The notes under the pieces were generated by a model that worked only from the letters and a program-made list of their open reading frames with translations, had not been told where the DNA came from and searched no databases. From positions 28,423,501-28,487,500 of the forward strand of contig BSWB01000001.1 of assembly GCA_033239125.1 (NCBI GenBank): DNA of 64,000 nt, written 5' to 3'. The first letter of the stretch is position 1; each line of letters begins with the position of its first letter. The position numbers and the translations under genes are program-made. Source of the DNA: Fagopyrum homotropicum (lineage: Eukaryota > Streptophyta > Magnoliopsida > Caryophyllales > Polygonaceae). This document shows, one piece after another, positions 11,356 through 23,116 of the stretch.

Positions 11356-13116
11356 ATGGTTCAAACCCGTGCTACTAACTCCGGCTTTGCTTCCTTTGAT
11401 CTAGAAATTGATAGGACACACATCCGGCAACGTAGACAACAACAACTCCAACAAGAAATGGCTTATCGTACTCTTCGTCAACTCACTTAGCCCACTTTGG
11501 CTCAAAACCCTCTTGCGGTTACTATACCGGAATTAGGGGAAGGAATCAACTTTGAGCTCAAACCGGGTCTCATTCACTTGCTTCCATCTTTCCATGGGCT
11601 AAGTGTTGAAGACCCCATTAAACACCTTGGGAAGTTCCATACCGTGTGTATGAGCATGAAGCCGGCCAACATTACCGAAGAGCAAATCAAGAGGAGGGCA
11701 TTCGGTTTCACACTCAAAGATGCAGCGGATGATTGGTATTACCACCTTCCATCCGGGAGTATCGACACTTGGGAGAACCTTCACAAGTTGTTTTTGGAGA
11801 AATACTTCCCAGCCAAGAAGGCAAATAGCTTGAAGAAAGCTATAAGCAACATCGAGCAAGAGGCGGACGAAACTCTCTATGAGTACTTTGAAAGATTCGC
11901 ACGCCTCCGATCCAGTTGTCTTTTCCACGGATATTCGACTCAAGATCTAGTCTTGTACTTGTACAATGTCTTGCTAGACAATGAAAGGAGGATCGTCGAT
12001 GCGACTTATGGAGGTAACATTCTTAACTCTACCCCTGACCTTGCTTTGGAAAAGATACGGGAACTAGCTGAAGGGACCCGGAACTTTGGAAGGACTCCTT
12101 CCAAGAGAGGTGTTCATGATGTGAATTCCGGGAAGAGTTAGATCTCCACTGAGCTTGCGCAATTGAAGGAAATGGTGAAGAGATTAACACTTATGGGAAC
12201 CCCACAACAGCTGAAGGCATGTGGAGTGTGTGTTGACCCATACCATCCAACGGACATGTGTCCCCAAGTCCAAGATGACGATGCTGAGGTGAATGCAATG
12301 GGTTATGGACAACCACAATAGCAAAGGCCTAGGAACGATCCCTATGCACATAATTTCATGCCCAACTGGCGTGATCGACAGAACTATCGCTGGAGGAATC
12401 AACAAAACCAAAAACAACAGCTTCGACAAGGTAAGTATCAAACAACTGAGGATATGTTGTAGGTTTTGACTAAACATTTTGCTACTCATGTCCAAACAAC
12501 AGAATCCAGCATCAAGAACCTTGAAAAACAGGTTGGGCAAATGGCGGAAGCCATAACAAGGATCGAAGCTAGATTTTCCGGAGGATTGCCTCCCCAGACG
12601 GTTATAAGCACCAAGGAGAATGTTAATGCCCTAACATTAAGGAGTGGGAAGCAAATCCAACAAAAACCAGCAAAAGAATCACAAAGCAGACCCTATGACG
12701 AGTTTACCGCACCCACAGCCGCCCCGGCGGCTGTAACTGCGCCCAACACCGTGCAGACGCCTCCCCTGCGGCTGGATGTCGCCACCCCTACGATGACAAC
12801 CCCTGAGCCGCCCCTGCACCTACAAGCTGACGCCCCTGCGAAAAACACAACAAAAGGTTCTACTGAGAAGGATTCTTACATCCGGCCTAAGTTCCCGCCA
12901 CTGTACTCTGAGAAACCACCAGCTCCTTTTCCTGAGGCTCTAAAGGAAAGAAGAATCATTGAGGACGAAGATCTCTTTGAGACTTTCTCCAAATGCGAGG
13001 TAAACATTCCCCTCCTTAAGTTAGTGAAGAGTATTCCTAAATATGCTCGTTTCTTAAAGGAATTATGCACTATCAAGAGGAATCAGAAGGTGAAGGGGAA
13101 ACAAAAGTGCAAGTAA
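11356..13116 (+). pseudogene. E1 gag with four in-frame TAG codons
   Basis: The frame runs from ATG 11356, the first ATG after the primer site, to TAA 13114. Amber stops lie at 11488, 12139, 12319 and 12460. The retrotransposon gag domain is clear at 11545-12060 (I-x-x-L-P-x-F-x-G near its start, later W-x-x-L-x-x-x-F-x-x-K-Y-F). A Gln-rich segment and a coiled-coil-like stretch follow near 12470-12570. A proline-rich linker at 12690-12850 carries GC-rich palindromes, one of them a 20-base hairpin at 12715-12734. The frame then shifts to the pol frame around 13085-13115. Gag would assemble the particle; this copy cannot make a full product. Confidence 0.9.
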
Positions 13117-16100
13117 GTGAGCATGTGTCGGCCGTTTTCCAACGGAGAATGCCCAAGAAGTGCAGCGATCTGGGCATGGTAAGCATTCCTTGTGTTATAG
13201 GGGAAATCCGTTTTGACAAAGCCATGCTTGATCTCGGTTCGTCTATCAATGTTTTGCCATTTTCTATTTACAAATCACTTGGCCTTGGGCCATTATGAGA
13301 AATTAGGATTGTAGTACAACTTGTTGATAGATCTAATGTGTACCCTAAAGGGATAATTGAAGATGTATTAGTAATGGTAGACAACCTAATATTTCCTGCT
13401 GATTTCTTCGTAATGGATATGGAAAATTATTCGCATGCCGCACCAATATTGTTAGGTAGGCCATTTTTGAAAATTGCTAGGAATAAAATTGATTATGTTA
13501 GTGGCAAACTAACCATGGAGTTTGATGGTAAAGTAGTAGAATTTGACATCTACGATGCAATGAGATTTCCTAGTGATGATCATTCTTTATGTGCTATTGA
13601 CATTATTGAACCATTTGTGCAAGATGTATTTGATAATTCTGATATTGATGAATTGAAAAATGTAATTGAGCATGACATTGATGGTTTCAAATTAGAATAT
13701 GTATTAACATCTAGCATGAAAGAGGTCCTAGCCCAATTAGATGGGCATCAAAGACTACCTATCTCCAATTTGGCCATTGGGCCCACTTTACTAACCCCAA
13801 GCGAGAAGCTTGTTCCATCTATAGTGCAGGCACCAGAAATAGAATTGAAGGACCTTCTATCCCACCTCAAGTACGTTTTCCTTTGAGATAACAATACATT
13901 ACCGGCGATCATCTCCAACAAGTTGACTATCGGTCAAGAAGACAAATTGGTGAAAGTGTTGAAAGAACACAAGACGGCCCTTGGATGGACCATTGCGGAC
14001 ATCAAAGGGATAAGTCCATCAACTTGCATGCATAGGATCCTACTTGAGGATGAAGCCAAACCCTCTAGGAAACCTCAACGGAGGTTGAATCTGCCAATGA
14101 TGGATGTGGTCAAGAAGGAGGTGTTGAAGCTCCTCCAAGCGGATACGATCTTCCCTATTTCGGATAGCACTTGGGTTAGTCCAACCCAAGTGGTTCCAAA
14201 GAAAAGAGGCATCACAATGGTGGAAAATCAACATGGAGAGATGGTCCCGAGCAAAACGCAAACCGGATGGAGAGTTTGCATTGACTACCGCAAGCTCAAC
14301 AAGGTAACACATAAAGACCATTTCCCATTACCATTCATTGACCAAATGTTGGAACGCCTTGCAGGTCATCAATACTACTGCTTCCTTGATGGATATTCGG
14401 GCTATTTCCAAATAGCTATTGCACCGGAAGAACAAGAAAAGGCGACGTTCACTTGCCCATTTGGCACTTTTGCGTACCGCAGAATGCCATTTGGACTTTG
14501 CAACGCACCCGACACCTTCCAACGATGCTTGATAAGTATTTTCTCCGAATATATAGAAAATTTCATTGAAGTCTTCATGGATGATTTTACCGTCCATGGA
14601 GACAGTTTTGATGCATGTTTGGGACATTTAAAACTTGTTCTTGAAAAATGTGTTGAAACCAATCTAGTTCTTAATTCGGAAAAATGCCATTTCATGGTGG
14701 AGCAAGAAATTATGCTAGGACATGTAATATCCTCCAAAGGGATAGAGGTAGAAAAGGCAAAGGTTGATGTAATTCAAAGTTTACCTTATCCTACTAATGT
14801 TTGGGAAATTTGATCTTTTCTTGGTCATGCAGGTTTCTACCGACGTTTCATCAAATATTTTTCGAAGATCTCGGCACCTTTATGTGAATTTCTCAAGAAA
14901 GACGTGACCTTCATAGTGAATGAGAGTTGCAAGAAAGCTTTCGACACTTTGAAGGCATGTCTCACCAGCGCACCAATCATCCGTTCTCCGGATTGGGAGA
15001 AACCTTTCGAAATCATGTTTGACGCCAGTGATTACGCCGTTGGAGCTATCTTAAGATAGAAAGACGGACGGGCTTCACATGTGATCCATTATGCGTCTAT
15101 GACACTGAATGGAGCGCAAAGGAATTACTCTACCACCGAGAAGGAAATGTTAGCGGTGGTTTTTGCCCTTGAGAAATTCAGACAGTACCTACTTGGGGTA
15201 AAGGTAATTATCTTCACTGACCATGCAACTCTTAGGTACCTCATGGCGAAGAAGGAAGCAAAGCCACGATTGATTTGATGGGTGCTCCTTCTAAGTGAGT
15301 TTAACCTAGAGATACGGGACAAAAAGGGGGTTGAGAACCTGGTGGCCGATCATTTGAGCAGGCTAGTAAAGGAAGAGGAGGATCCAGGAAAAGGAAAAGA
15401 GATAGCTGGAAGTTTTCCAGACGATACATTTTACACAACTCTCTGTTGTGTAACCACCCCCGCGCCTCACACCTCCCGCCCCTACGGCCAGCCGCCCCTG
15501 CGGCTCAGTCTAGGCGCCCCTGCGGAATTGTCGACAGAGGTTTGTCTTAAGCTCCAGTCTTTTAAGCCTTGCTTTGTTGACATTGTGAACTTCATTGTCA
15601 AGAAAGAGTATCCCCCAGACTTCACCAAGGCACAGCGAGAGAAGGTAAAAGCTGAAGCTAGACACTACATTTGGGACGATCCTTACCTTTGGAAGTATTG
15701 TAGTGACCAAGTGATCAGTCGTTGCATTCCGGATAATGAGGTACAATCTGTCCTAACTTTCTGTCATTCTGAAGCATGTGGGGGGCACTTTGGGGCAAAC
15801 AAAACTGCAAGAAAAGTTTTGGATGCCGGTTTCTTTTGGCCACACATTTTTAGAGACGCTTTTGCGTTTTGCAAAGTGTGTGATAGATGCCAAAGGGTCG
15901 GAAATATTTCAAGGAGACATGAAATGCCCCAATCCTCTCTTATATTTTGCGAAATATTTGACGTTTGGGGGATTGATTTCATGGGGCCGTTTCCTACTTC
16001 ATTCGGGCACACATATATTTTGCTTGCGGTGGACTATGTTTCCAAGTGGGTAGAAGCAAAGGCCACCAAAATTGATGATTCAAAAGTGGTTGCAGCTTTT

Positions 16101-16865
16101 CTTAAGGAAAACATTTTTGCACGATTTGGAATTCCGAAAGCCTTAATCAGCGATAGGGGCACGGATTTCTGCAACAAGACGATCACGACTCTCCTTAAGA
16201 AATACCACGTCCACCAACGAGTGTCAACAACTTATCATCCACAAACAAATGGCCAAGCTGAGGTATCCACCCGGGAAATAAAGACCATCCTTAAAAAGAT
16301 GGTCTCTCCCGGACGGAAGGATTGGAGTGCAAGGCTAAACGACGCTCTATGGGCATATTGGACAACCTACAAAACTCCTATCGGGATGTCTCCTTTCATG
16401 CTCATGTTTAGGAAAGCTTGCCACCTTCCGGTGGAGCTAGAGCACAAAGCTTGGTGGGTGGTACAGAAGTGCAATATGAACATAGAGGAAGTGAGAGAAT
16501 TCCGGAAACTCCAATTGCAAGAGTTGGAGGAATTGAGGTTAGATGCATATGACCATGCCACTGCATACAAAGAAAAGACTAAAGCATGGCATGACCGAAA
16601 CATTCTCCGGAAAGACTTCAAGATAGGTAATAAGGTACTTCTCTTGCAATTCCGTTTGAAAATCTTCGCAGGTAAGCTGCTTTCAAGATGGACGGGGCCG
16701 TTCGTGGTAGCCGAAGTATACCCTCACGGAGCTGTGGATTTTTATGATCCCCAAACGCACAAGGTGTTCAAGGTAAACGGACAAAGGCTAAAGCCTTACC
16801 TTGAAGGAGTAAAGATTGATCCAATTGATGAGATGGTGCTGGAGGAAGCACGCACAGAGAAGTAG
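13065..16865 (+). pseudogene. E1 pol (protease-RT-RNase H-integrase)
   Basis: One frame with stops TGA 13296, TGA 13884, TGA 14811, TAG 15057 and TGA 15276. Protease has Asp-Leu-Gly-Ser near 13231. RT is well kept (13960-14800): W-R-V-C-I-D-Y-R, F-G-L-C-N-A-P, and the catalytic Phe-Met-Asp-Asp at about 14574. RNase H (15020-15350) keeps DASD and TDH. A linker at 15457-15530 carries family A palindromes. Integrase (15580-16865) has the His-His-Cys-Cys finger (15763-15890) and all three catalytic acids: Asp near 15973, Asp in ISDRG near 16150 and Glu near 16260. A C-terminal W-T-G-P-F domain follows and no chromodomain. Except at 13884, each stop sits where a CAG or CGA codon would be expected. 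Confidence 0.93.
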
Positions 16866-17729
16866 AGCCCTTACGTCGAGCCAACGACGTAAAACAAAGG
16901 CGCTGATCGGGAGGCAACCCGAAGGAATAAGAAGAGGAGCCTCTGTCAAGAAAACCGCCCCTGCGGATCAATGTCCCTGCCCCAGCGGTGACACCCACGC
17001 CCAGCGCCACCTCCAACGCCGGGACTGCGTCTACAACATGTTGGTCACCGTCCCTGAGGTGACTTCCTTACGCCCCTGCGGCGGCCACACTTGACACTCA
17101 CCCTCAGCGCCGCCCCTGGCGCTGAGCCTGCGTGAGTCTTCTCCCTTGTCACCGCCCCCGCGGTGACAAGCCCCCGTCCCTGCGGGATTACCCAGAAAAG
17201 AAAATAAATAGAAATCACAAAACATTTGCCTGTACCTACCCCACCCACCCACTCTCTCTCCTCACCAACCACAACCACATCTCCCTCGCACCTTCCTTCT
17301 CTCAAGCTGCAACGCCCCTGCGCCCTCAAAAAACCCTCACAAGCCACCATCTACAACCGCCCCTGCACCACCTCCGACGACCAACAAATACCCCTGCGAC
17401 GCCCCTGCGCCACCCTCTCTAGCCCCTACACCACCTTGCTCACTCTGCAACTCTCTCACCCTACTACACCCTTCACCACTACCCAAAACAAAACTCTACT
17501 ACGCAACATCTCCGACGACGCCTCCACCAACAAAGCAGCACCGGAACGGCCCCAGCACCACCACCCTCACAGTTTTCCAGAATCGCCCTCTGCACTTCTC
17601 CCGCCCCTGCGCCTACAAGCTGCCGTAGCTGCGCCTCTTCAGCCGCCCCTACGGAAAACACAACATAGGGTTCGTCTTTCTTCCCTGTTTTTGAAAGTTG
17701 CTAATTCTTTTGCCTAATCAACTGCAAGA
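16866..17729 (+). repeat. E1 leader between pol and ORF3, rich in GC hairpins
   Basis: A non-coding stretch with many CCGCCCCTGCGG-type units. Clear hairpins lie at 17044-17063 (arm GTCACC), 17103-17126 (arm CTCAGCGCC, loop GCCCCT) and 17145-17170 (arm CTTGTCACCGC, loop CCCC). Weaker copies occur at about 16955-16990, 17075-17090, 17315, 17360, 17390 and 17600-17655. Open frames here on both strands are by-products of the GC-rich repeats. Confidence 0.8.
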
Positions 17730-19094
17730 ATGGAACCACAAAGAAAGTACAAAATGTCGGAAGCTGAGAAGGAGAGGTATAGAATTGTGCAAGATCGGAT
17801 TGTGTACGCAACTCGGTTTTTGCACGCTCCTACCTTGGAGAAACTAGGCATGCTGGAAAGCATGTAGTCCTTTCTAGCCAATGCTGGGCTCGGAGACTTC
17901 CTACAGAAGAGTGCTCCAATGTATCCCGAACTCAGTAGACAGTTCATAGCCACCTTCACCATAGAGAAGGAGGATCACGTGTGTATTGGACTCACTTTCA
18001 AGTTCAGCAAGGCGAAATACACACTTGATTATAACCAGCTACAAGAGGCCTTCGGGGTGACTCTCAATCCCTCCGAGAACTGGTGGGAGCCAGTCCCGAC
18101 TCCGGACCTGTGTGAGTTTTGACAGGCAGCTACCGGATCCGAGTTCCATACCGGGGGTGAGTACTCCAAAAAACTCATTCACCCTTGCTTGAGGCTCCTC
18201 TCCAAGATCCTCATGAGTGTCTTCTGTGGACACAAAGAGGAGAACAAGGTCACCCTGAAGGACCTCCCACTGCTATACTCCTACCTTCCGATGAGCGAGA
18301 AGATGATGGATTGGCCGTCCCTCTTCCTTGCCGCTTTGAAGCAGATTAGGAAGAACGAACCGAGGGACATTGTTGGCGGTGGGGTGATCTCCTTGATCGC
18401 CTCATATGTTATGGATCTTTCCGGCCTAGAGGATGGGTTGGAGGCTCCCTTTTACACGGAGGGGATGCTTAGGAGGTGCAAGCTTCTCCGACGGGACGGG
18501 GAGGACCTATTTTGGATCTCCCTTGCAGATGAGAGCCACCTCACTTACCTCCCTCGGCCTTTACCATTCGGGGATGAGCTCTCCGAGCTCTACATCCCGG
18601 CAGATCCCTTCGTACCGAGGAGGCCGCTAGTGGCCATTGTGGAGAGGCATGCTGCGAGCTCCAACCGGGCACACCATGAGGAGCACATGCCCATCCCCGA
18701 CGACGAGGAGATGCCTACTACACCACCGGAGGAGGATCCGGCTCTTGCGAGCCTACAGGCTCAGATGGCGGCCCTGACCACCCAGCACCAAGCATGGCAG
18801 ACCGAGTACCAGCGGACCATGCTTGAGCAGCAGCAGAGTTGGCAGACGAGCTTTGCCACTTCCATGACCTCCCACTTCGACCAGAGGCAAGAGGCTTGGC
18901 AGACAGCCCAGTAGCAGCAGCTGGAGGCTCAATAGTTGGCTTAGCAAGCCAGCTTTGAGACCTCTTTTGGCCGTCGGATGGAGGCTCAGCAGACCCGCAT
19001 TGAGGACATCTACCGCCGGCAGGAGCACTTCTTCAGCCACTTCCCGTACCCACCGGAGGAAGGTCCGGATGGTCCACCCGGACCATCCCACTAG
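17730..19094 (+). pseudogene. E1 ORF3, ATHILA ORF-1 type, with five stops
   Basis: One frame from ATG 17730 to TAG 19092, in the position where Athila elements carry an extra ORF. Stops inside it are TAG 17865, TGA 18120, TAG 18912 and two further TAG codons at about 18933-18944. The middle (17920-18600) matches the ATHILA ORF-1 style (Y-P-E-L, F-x-x-x-x-Y-x-x-x-x-x-Q-L, ...R-L-L-S-K-I-L..., then G-G-G-V-I-S-L-I-A). An acidic segment follows, then a Gln- and Trp-rich coiled-coil-like tail (18740-19010), then a proline-rich end. The function of this family is unknown. Equivalents are at 38523-39953 and 49605-51089. Confidence 0.85.
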
Positions 19095-19142
19095 TGGTAT
19101 CTTTTCTCATCCCTTTCCCACATCTATCTTTGCTTGATTTTC

Positions 19143-19180
19143 CACTTTGAGGGCAAAGTGTGCTTCAAGTATGGGGGAGG
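19143..19180 (+). promoter_or_regulatory. Internal hairpin plus polypurine-like module downstream of ORF3
   Basis: Hairpin 19143-19160 (arms CACTTTG/CAAAGTG, loop AGGG) is followed by AAGTATGGGGGAGG at 19167-19180. It has the same design as the module next to the 3' LTR (19722-19760), about 600 bp upstream of it. A second plus-strand primer is possible. Confidence 0.5.
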
Positions 19181-19721
19181 GACATATCATTGTATGTATA
19201 GTTGTTTTGAGTTGTTTTTCATTGAGTCTTATGAATTATATTCAGTTTGAAATTCAGGGAAAAAAATAAATAAAAAAAGAAGAAAAAGCCAAAGAAAAAA
19301 AGGGCATGAAAATCCTTGGATTAACCGAAAACCCGAAAGGGCGGTTTAGGCCAAAAGAAGGTAGTCCGACCAACCTTAGGTTGGTGCAAAATTGGACTTG
19401 AGAGGGATGTGAGTTCCAAGTGAGATCATCAAAGAAAAAGAAGAAGAGTGGCAAGGTGAAAACCCGAAAGAGCACCTTGGCAATATGAGCGGCACCGAGT
19501 GTAGGTTTCCTTTTCGGCGTTTGGTGACATAAGAAGGGGAGTCATAAGGAGGTTGTGTGGGTAGGTCACTCTTGGAGCAATAAGGATGGTAGTTTTCTCA
19601 CCTTTTTCTCACATTTCCTCTCTTTTCCTTCTTTCTTTCTTGGCTTTTCTTTTGTTTTCATTGTCTTTTCTGCTTGCCCATGCTTCCTGAGGCTTTTGAG
19701 TTTAGAAACTGTTGTCATTTG

Positions 19722-19762
19722 TTTTACTCGGGACGAGTAAAAGGTCTAAGTATGGGGGATTT
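19722..19762 (+). promoter_or_regulatory. E1 3' hairpin and polypurine tract
   Basis: Hairpin 19722-19742 (arms TTTTACTCG/CGAGTAAAA, loop GGA), then the purine tract AAGTATGGGGGAT at 19748-19760, directly before the right LTR. The polypurine tract would prime plus-strand DNA synthesis. Confidence 0.8.
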
Positions 19763-21280
19763 TGATAGGTGATGGAATCACTATCATTTAGGTTAGTTTT
19801 TAGAGTCTTTTTATTACATTTGTGTCGGTTTATGCTACTAACTCCTTGGTCCAGAAGAAGAAGACTAAAAGAAGATAAAGAAGGAGTTATAAGCACTTAG
19901 AAGTGAAGACCGTTCAGGAAGCAAAGCTTCTGTTGCTTCACCGCCCCCGCGGAGCAGTGTCACCGCCCCTGCGGGTGACACCATACTCCGGAGTGCAGCC
20001 CGTGCCTCTTCCAGTGCCAGGAACGAAGACTGTCACCGCACCTGCGTCAACCCTTGGCGCCCCTGCGGTGACTTGCCCTGAAGAAGCGAAGACCAGCGCC
20101 CCCGCGCCTTTGCCTGCGCCTCAACCTGGGAGCTGGAAGATGAAGAGTCAGTGTCACCGCCCCCGTGTTGGCACTGGGACGCCCCAGCGGCTCGGCATCA
20201 GAAATGACAGGAAGTTGAAGAGTCAGACATTTGAAGAGCATTAAAGATCCAACCCTGTGGAATGGTCTGGCCGCCCCTGCAGCCATGAAGAAGATCAAGC
20301 GTTTTCGCCTGCACCGCCCCTGCGGATCTGAAGGCCGCCCCTGCGGTTCAACGATAGAAGCTTTACTCCCACTGTTTACACCACCTTTATGGCATTAAAG
20401 GTGACTGTTTTGGGTCGGCCATTTATTCCTATTTAGTGTCATTTGTAGTATAAATAGTCCTTGGTTGATTGCTAGAATCATCCACTTAACATCCAATTTA
20501 GAATCCACTTTTTCCATTAAAACTATCTTGCTACCTTTGTAATGAGTTGCTAACTCCCTTGCTACATTGGGTTGGTTTGAAGCTGCATTGTTACTTTGGT
20601 TGTAAGTTCTTTATAATATGAGTTTTCATTCAGTAATACTTTGTGTTTCCTTGATCTTCATTGTCTAATTGCATGTTTTACTATCACTTGAGATTGATCA
20701 CCTTAGGTTCTAAAGTGCATGCAAAGAACTAGGATTAATAGATTTCGGGTTCGGGTCTTTAATCTAGTAGTAAACTTTAAGTAATAATGGGTTGTAATTG
20801 CTTAAAGGAAAGGAACACAACTAAAGATAAGTTTAACGGTTTTAATCTTTTCTTTACATCCCTTAGTCTTTGTTTGAAAGCTAACTTGTTAATTGTTCTT
20901 GTAGGTTTACGGAACACTAACCTGTTAAATTATGTTGATGCCGGTTGGCTCAACACATATATATGATCGAGACGGGAGATTACTTGAAAACTTGTAAAAG
21001 GAACTCACCAAAGTAGCAATCGCATGCTTAGAATCAATCTAGTGTAGATTCACCCATCATTGTCTTACTTGTTGCGTTACTTGTTTTCATAAGTTTTGTG
21101 CGCATCAATTCAACCAACCCCCCCCCCCTTGTTACTTATTTCTATAATCAATAACTGAATTTAATAAAAATACTAAACTCTCTTGGGTTCGACCCTTACT
21201 TAACCACTATACTCATTTTAGTGCTAAGTCAGGATTATATTTTGATAAGATAAAAACGACCATAGAGAAAAGTCTTGTCA
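19763..21280 (+). repeat. E1 right LTR (1518 bp)
   Basis: Starts TGATAGGTGATGG and ends TCTTGTCA, followed by AATAC. It carries the same motif cluster and TATA box (20449-20457) as the left LTR. Confidence 0.95.
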
Positions 21281-21285
21281 AATAC

Positions 21286-21601
21286 CTTCCCTTTGCAAAC
21301 CTCAGCTTTGTTCATGTTATCCTTTGAGATCTTGAGTAGAAACCACAACTGGATGCTTTAATCCCTAGAATCTGCATTCCCTTTATCTGACTTTTATATA
21401 ATCTTTGATTGCTTTAATTTGTGGTCATTAGTTATTTAACAATCTGATTTCCGTGTTTTGTTTCACCATAGTCCTTGTGATCGACCCCTAGAATTCTTGC
21501 TTTTATTACAATTGATCCGTACACTGAGAGTTCGCATATTGTTCAAGCATACTTCTTGGGTTATAAATTTTAAAGCTTGCATACACCTTTTGGAGCGAAC
21601 A
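21286..21601 (+). repeat. E6 right LTR, second part
   Basis: Continues the family B LTR after the E1 insertion. It ends in TTGGAGCGAACA, the same terminus as the family B LTRs on the minus strand, and is followed at once by the ATAGG duplication. Confidence 0.9.
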
Positions 21602-21606
21602 ATAGG

Positions 21607-23052
21607 AAAACCCTTTAAGAACTTAGAAATCCGGAAAAGACCAAGGGAAACATTTGCTTGTGGCCTTTCAGTTTAAAAAGGTACAAAGACCAGAACTTTC
21701 TACTATAGATAAAAATCCCCGAGGTAGTGATAAAGTGCTACACTCAAAACAAAGTTGTATTCAATAAATCCAAACAACATTTGCTTTTGGCCCTTCAGTA
21801 AATCTATCTAAACTAGTTATAAACACCACTTCTTAACAGGTAAATAAAAGGTAAAAACGAAGCACTTTGAAAAGAAATAAAAAAAACTTGTTGATATCAA
21901 TTCAACAATTCACATAAACAGTCACAATTTATCCATCATAGGGTTCAACGAAGCACTTTGAAAAGAAATAAAAAAAACTTGTTGATATCAATTCAACAAT
22001 TCACATAAACAGTCATAATTTATCCATCATAGGGTTCAACAAACCCTTTAGATCGAAGGAGACTTAGCCAGACATATAACAATTAGAGAAATCAAATGAA
22101 AAGAATAGTCTTTGCATATAATAAAATTGAAAGCAAGAAAATAGCAGTATGGAAAAGTAAGGTTAACCGCCACTAGGGTTCCGAGGCGGAGTTTGACTAT
22201 ATGTAATTGGCTGATCAAATTATATTTATGCTGTGGTAATCGATACCCTAGAAATCTAGAAACGGAAAATATATAGAAAAAGTCTCAAGCTAAAACGCAT
22301 ACAAAAATCCCAGCAAAATGATAAGAAAATAGTTCAAAGAGCAATGTTGTCACCGCAATCAAGGCGACCAAGCGAAACGGCATCAAACGGCCAAGAGACG
22401 GCGTAGATGCCGTTTGACTTTCCGTAATGAGCCCGTCTAGGTAGTAAATTTGTAACGTTTGGGCTGATCTTGAGTGAGAGCAATGGGCTGATCCAAACTG
22501 CTATTGTAACGGCCTACAAGCCGTTTCGCAAGCTTATCCAACTCCTCTAGATTAGTTGTCTTGTATGATTTTATGATCCTTTGTAAATTGGTTCTTGGCT
22601 TCAATCTAAGGTAGTTATTTAGCTTCTTGAGAAATTGATCCTTAGGCACATAGGATGTTGTCATTGTGATGCTTGACTTTAGGGAAGATCGAGCTCTTAT
22701 GCATAGTTTGGTGAAAATTGATCGGTAAATACCTCAAATGAGGCCTTGGATGCTTGAAATAGGAAATAACCGGAACTAGATACTGAAGACATAATACGAA
22801 TACATTATGCATTATAAGGATATATATCTTGCCAAAAGATGTGTAAAATTGCATGAATATGTGGGTAGAAAGCCCAAATGTTTTGATGCTATGAAAACAC
22901 CTCATACTTAGCGCGTCCTTGAGTGAGTCATATGAAAATAAAGTGTTACATGATATAACAAGAGCATGCCTTAGCTAGGAAAATTGTGTTTAATTGATCG
23001 CACTAAATTGTGTTTAGGTTTATCTCCCAAGCTCAACAAAAAGAAAAAGGTC
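21607..23052. other. Intergenic repeat debris
   Basis: No gene recognised. It contains the 91-bp tandem duplication at 21859-22040. A 75-codon minus-strand frame at 22437-22664 matches nothing I know. Confidence 0.5.
21859..22040. repeat. 91-bp direct tandem duplication
   Basis: Two copies of a 91-bp unit starting GAAGCACTTTG and ending GGGTTCAAC (21859-21949 and 21950-22040). They differ at about one base (CAGTCACAAT against CAGTCATAAT), so the duplication is recent. Confidence 0.92.
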
Positions 23053-23116
23053 TTACCATAGGTTTGTCAAGGTGTTCTTAAACCGGTTTAATAACACCTT
23101 GACAAGCCTATGGTAA
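23053..23116. repeat. 64-bp near-perfect palindrome
   Basis: Outer arms of 24 bases (23053-23076 and 23093-23116) pair with one mismatch. The centre is itself the palindrome TTAAACCGGTTTAA (23078-23091). There is virtually no loop. It could form a DNA cruciform or a long RNA hairpin. No coding sequence overlaps it. Confidence 0.9.

Larger units (their letters stand above)
9788..21280 (+). mobile_element. E1: complete Athila-like (Ty3/Gypsy) element, family A
   Basis: An 11.5-kb element with two full LTRs, a tRNA-Asp primer site, gag, pol, a separate ORF3 and a polypurine tract. It is flanked by perfect 5-bp duplications AATAC (9783-9787 and 21281-21285). Pol order is protease, RT, RNase H, integrase with no chromodomain, as in Athila. 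All structural parts are present, but many nonsense codons and one frameshift make it non-autonomous. GC-rich hairpins of one type are scattered through its LTRs, linkers and leader. Confidence 0.95.
8041..21601 (+). mobile_element. E6: internally deleted Athila-like element, family B, split by E1
   Basis: Bounded by perfect 5-bp target-site duplications ATAGG (8036-8040 and 21602-21606). A stub of the left LTR (8041 to about 8135) is joined to the 3' end of the internal region (about 8136-8317, with a hairpin and polypurine tract). The right LTR follows at 8318-9787 and continues at 21286-21601 beyond the inserted E1. All coding sequence is gone. The LTR belongs to the same family as those of E3 and E5 on the other strand: shared promoter, CGGTCGAGG-type motifs, GAGACTTACCCGGT repeats and ...GAGCGAACA end. 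Confidence 0.9.

Noticed and set aside
13085..13116. Programmed frameshift between gag and pol in E1
   Set aside because: GGGAAAC is present but not in the reading register a -1 slip needs, and E4 and E3 have gag and pol in one frame. A simple indel is more likely.
17031..17717. Several open frames on both strands in the E1 leader
   Set aside because: They result from GC-rich, stop-poor repeat units. No domain, no start context, and they overlap each other on both strands.
22437..22664. Possible 75-residue gene on the minus strand
   Set aside because: It has no recognisable domain, no supporting splice or promoter context, and sits in repeat debris.
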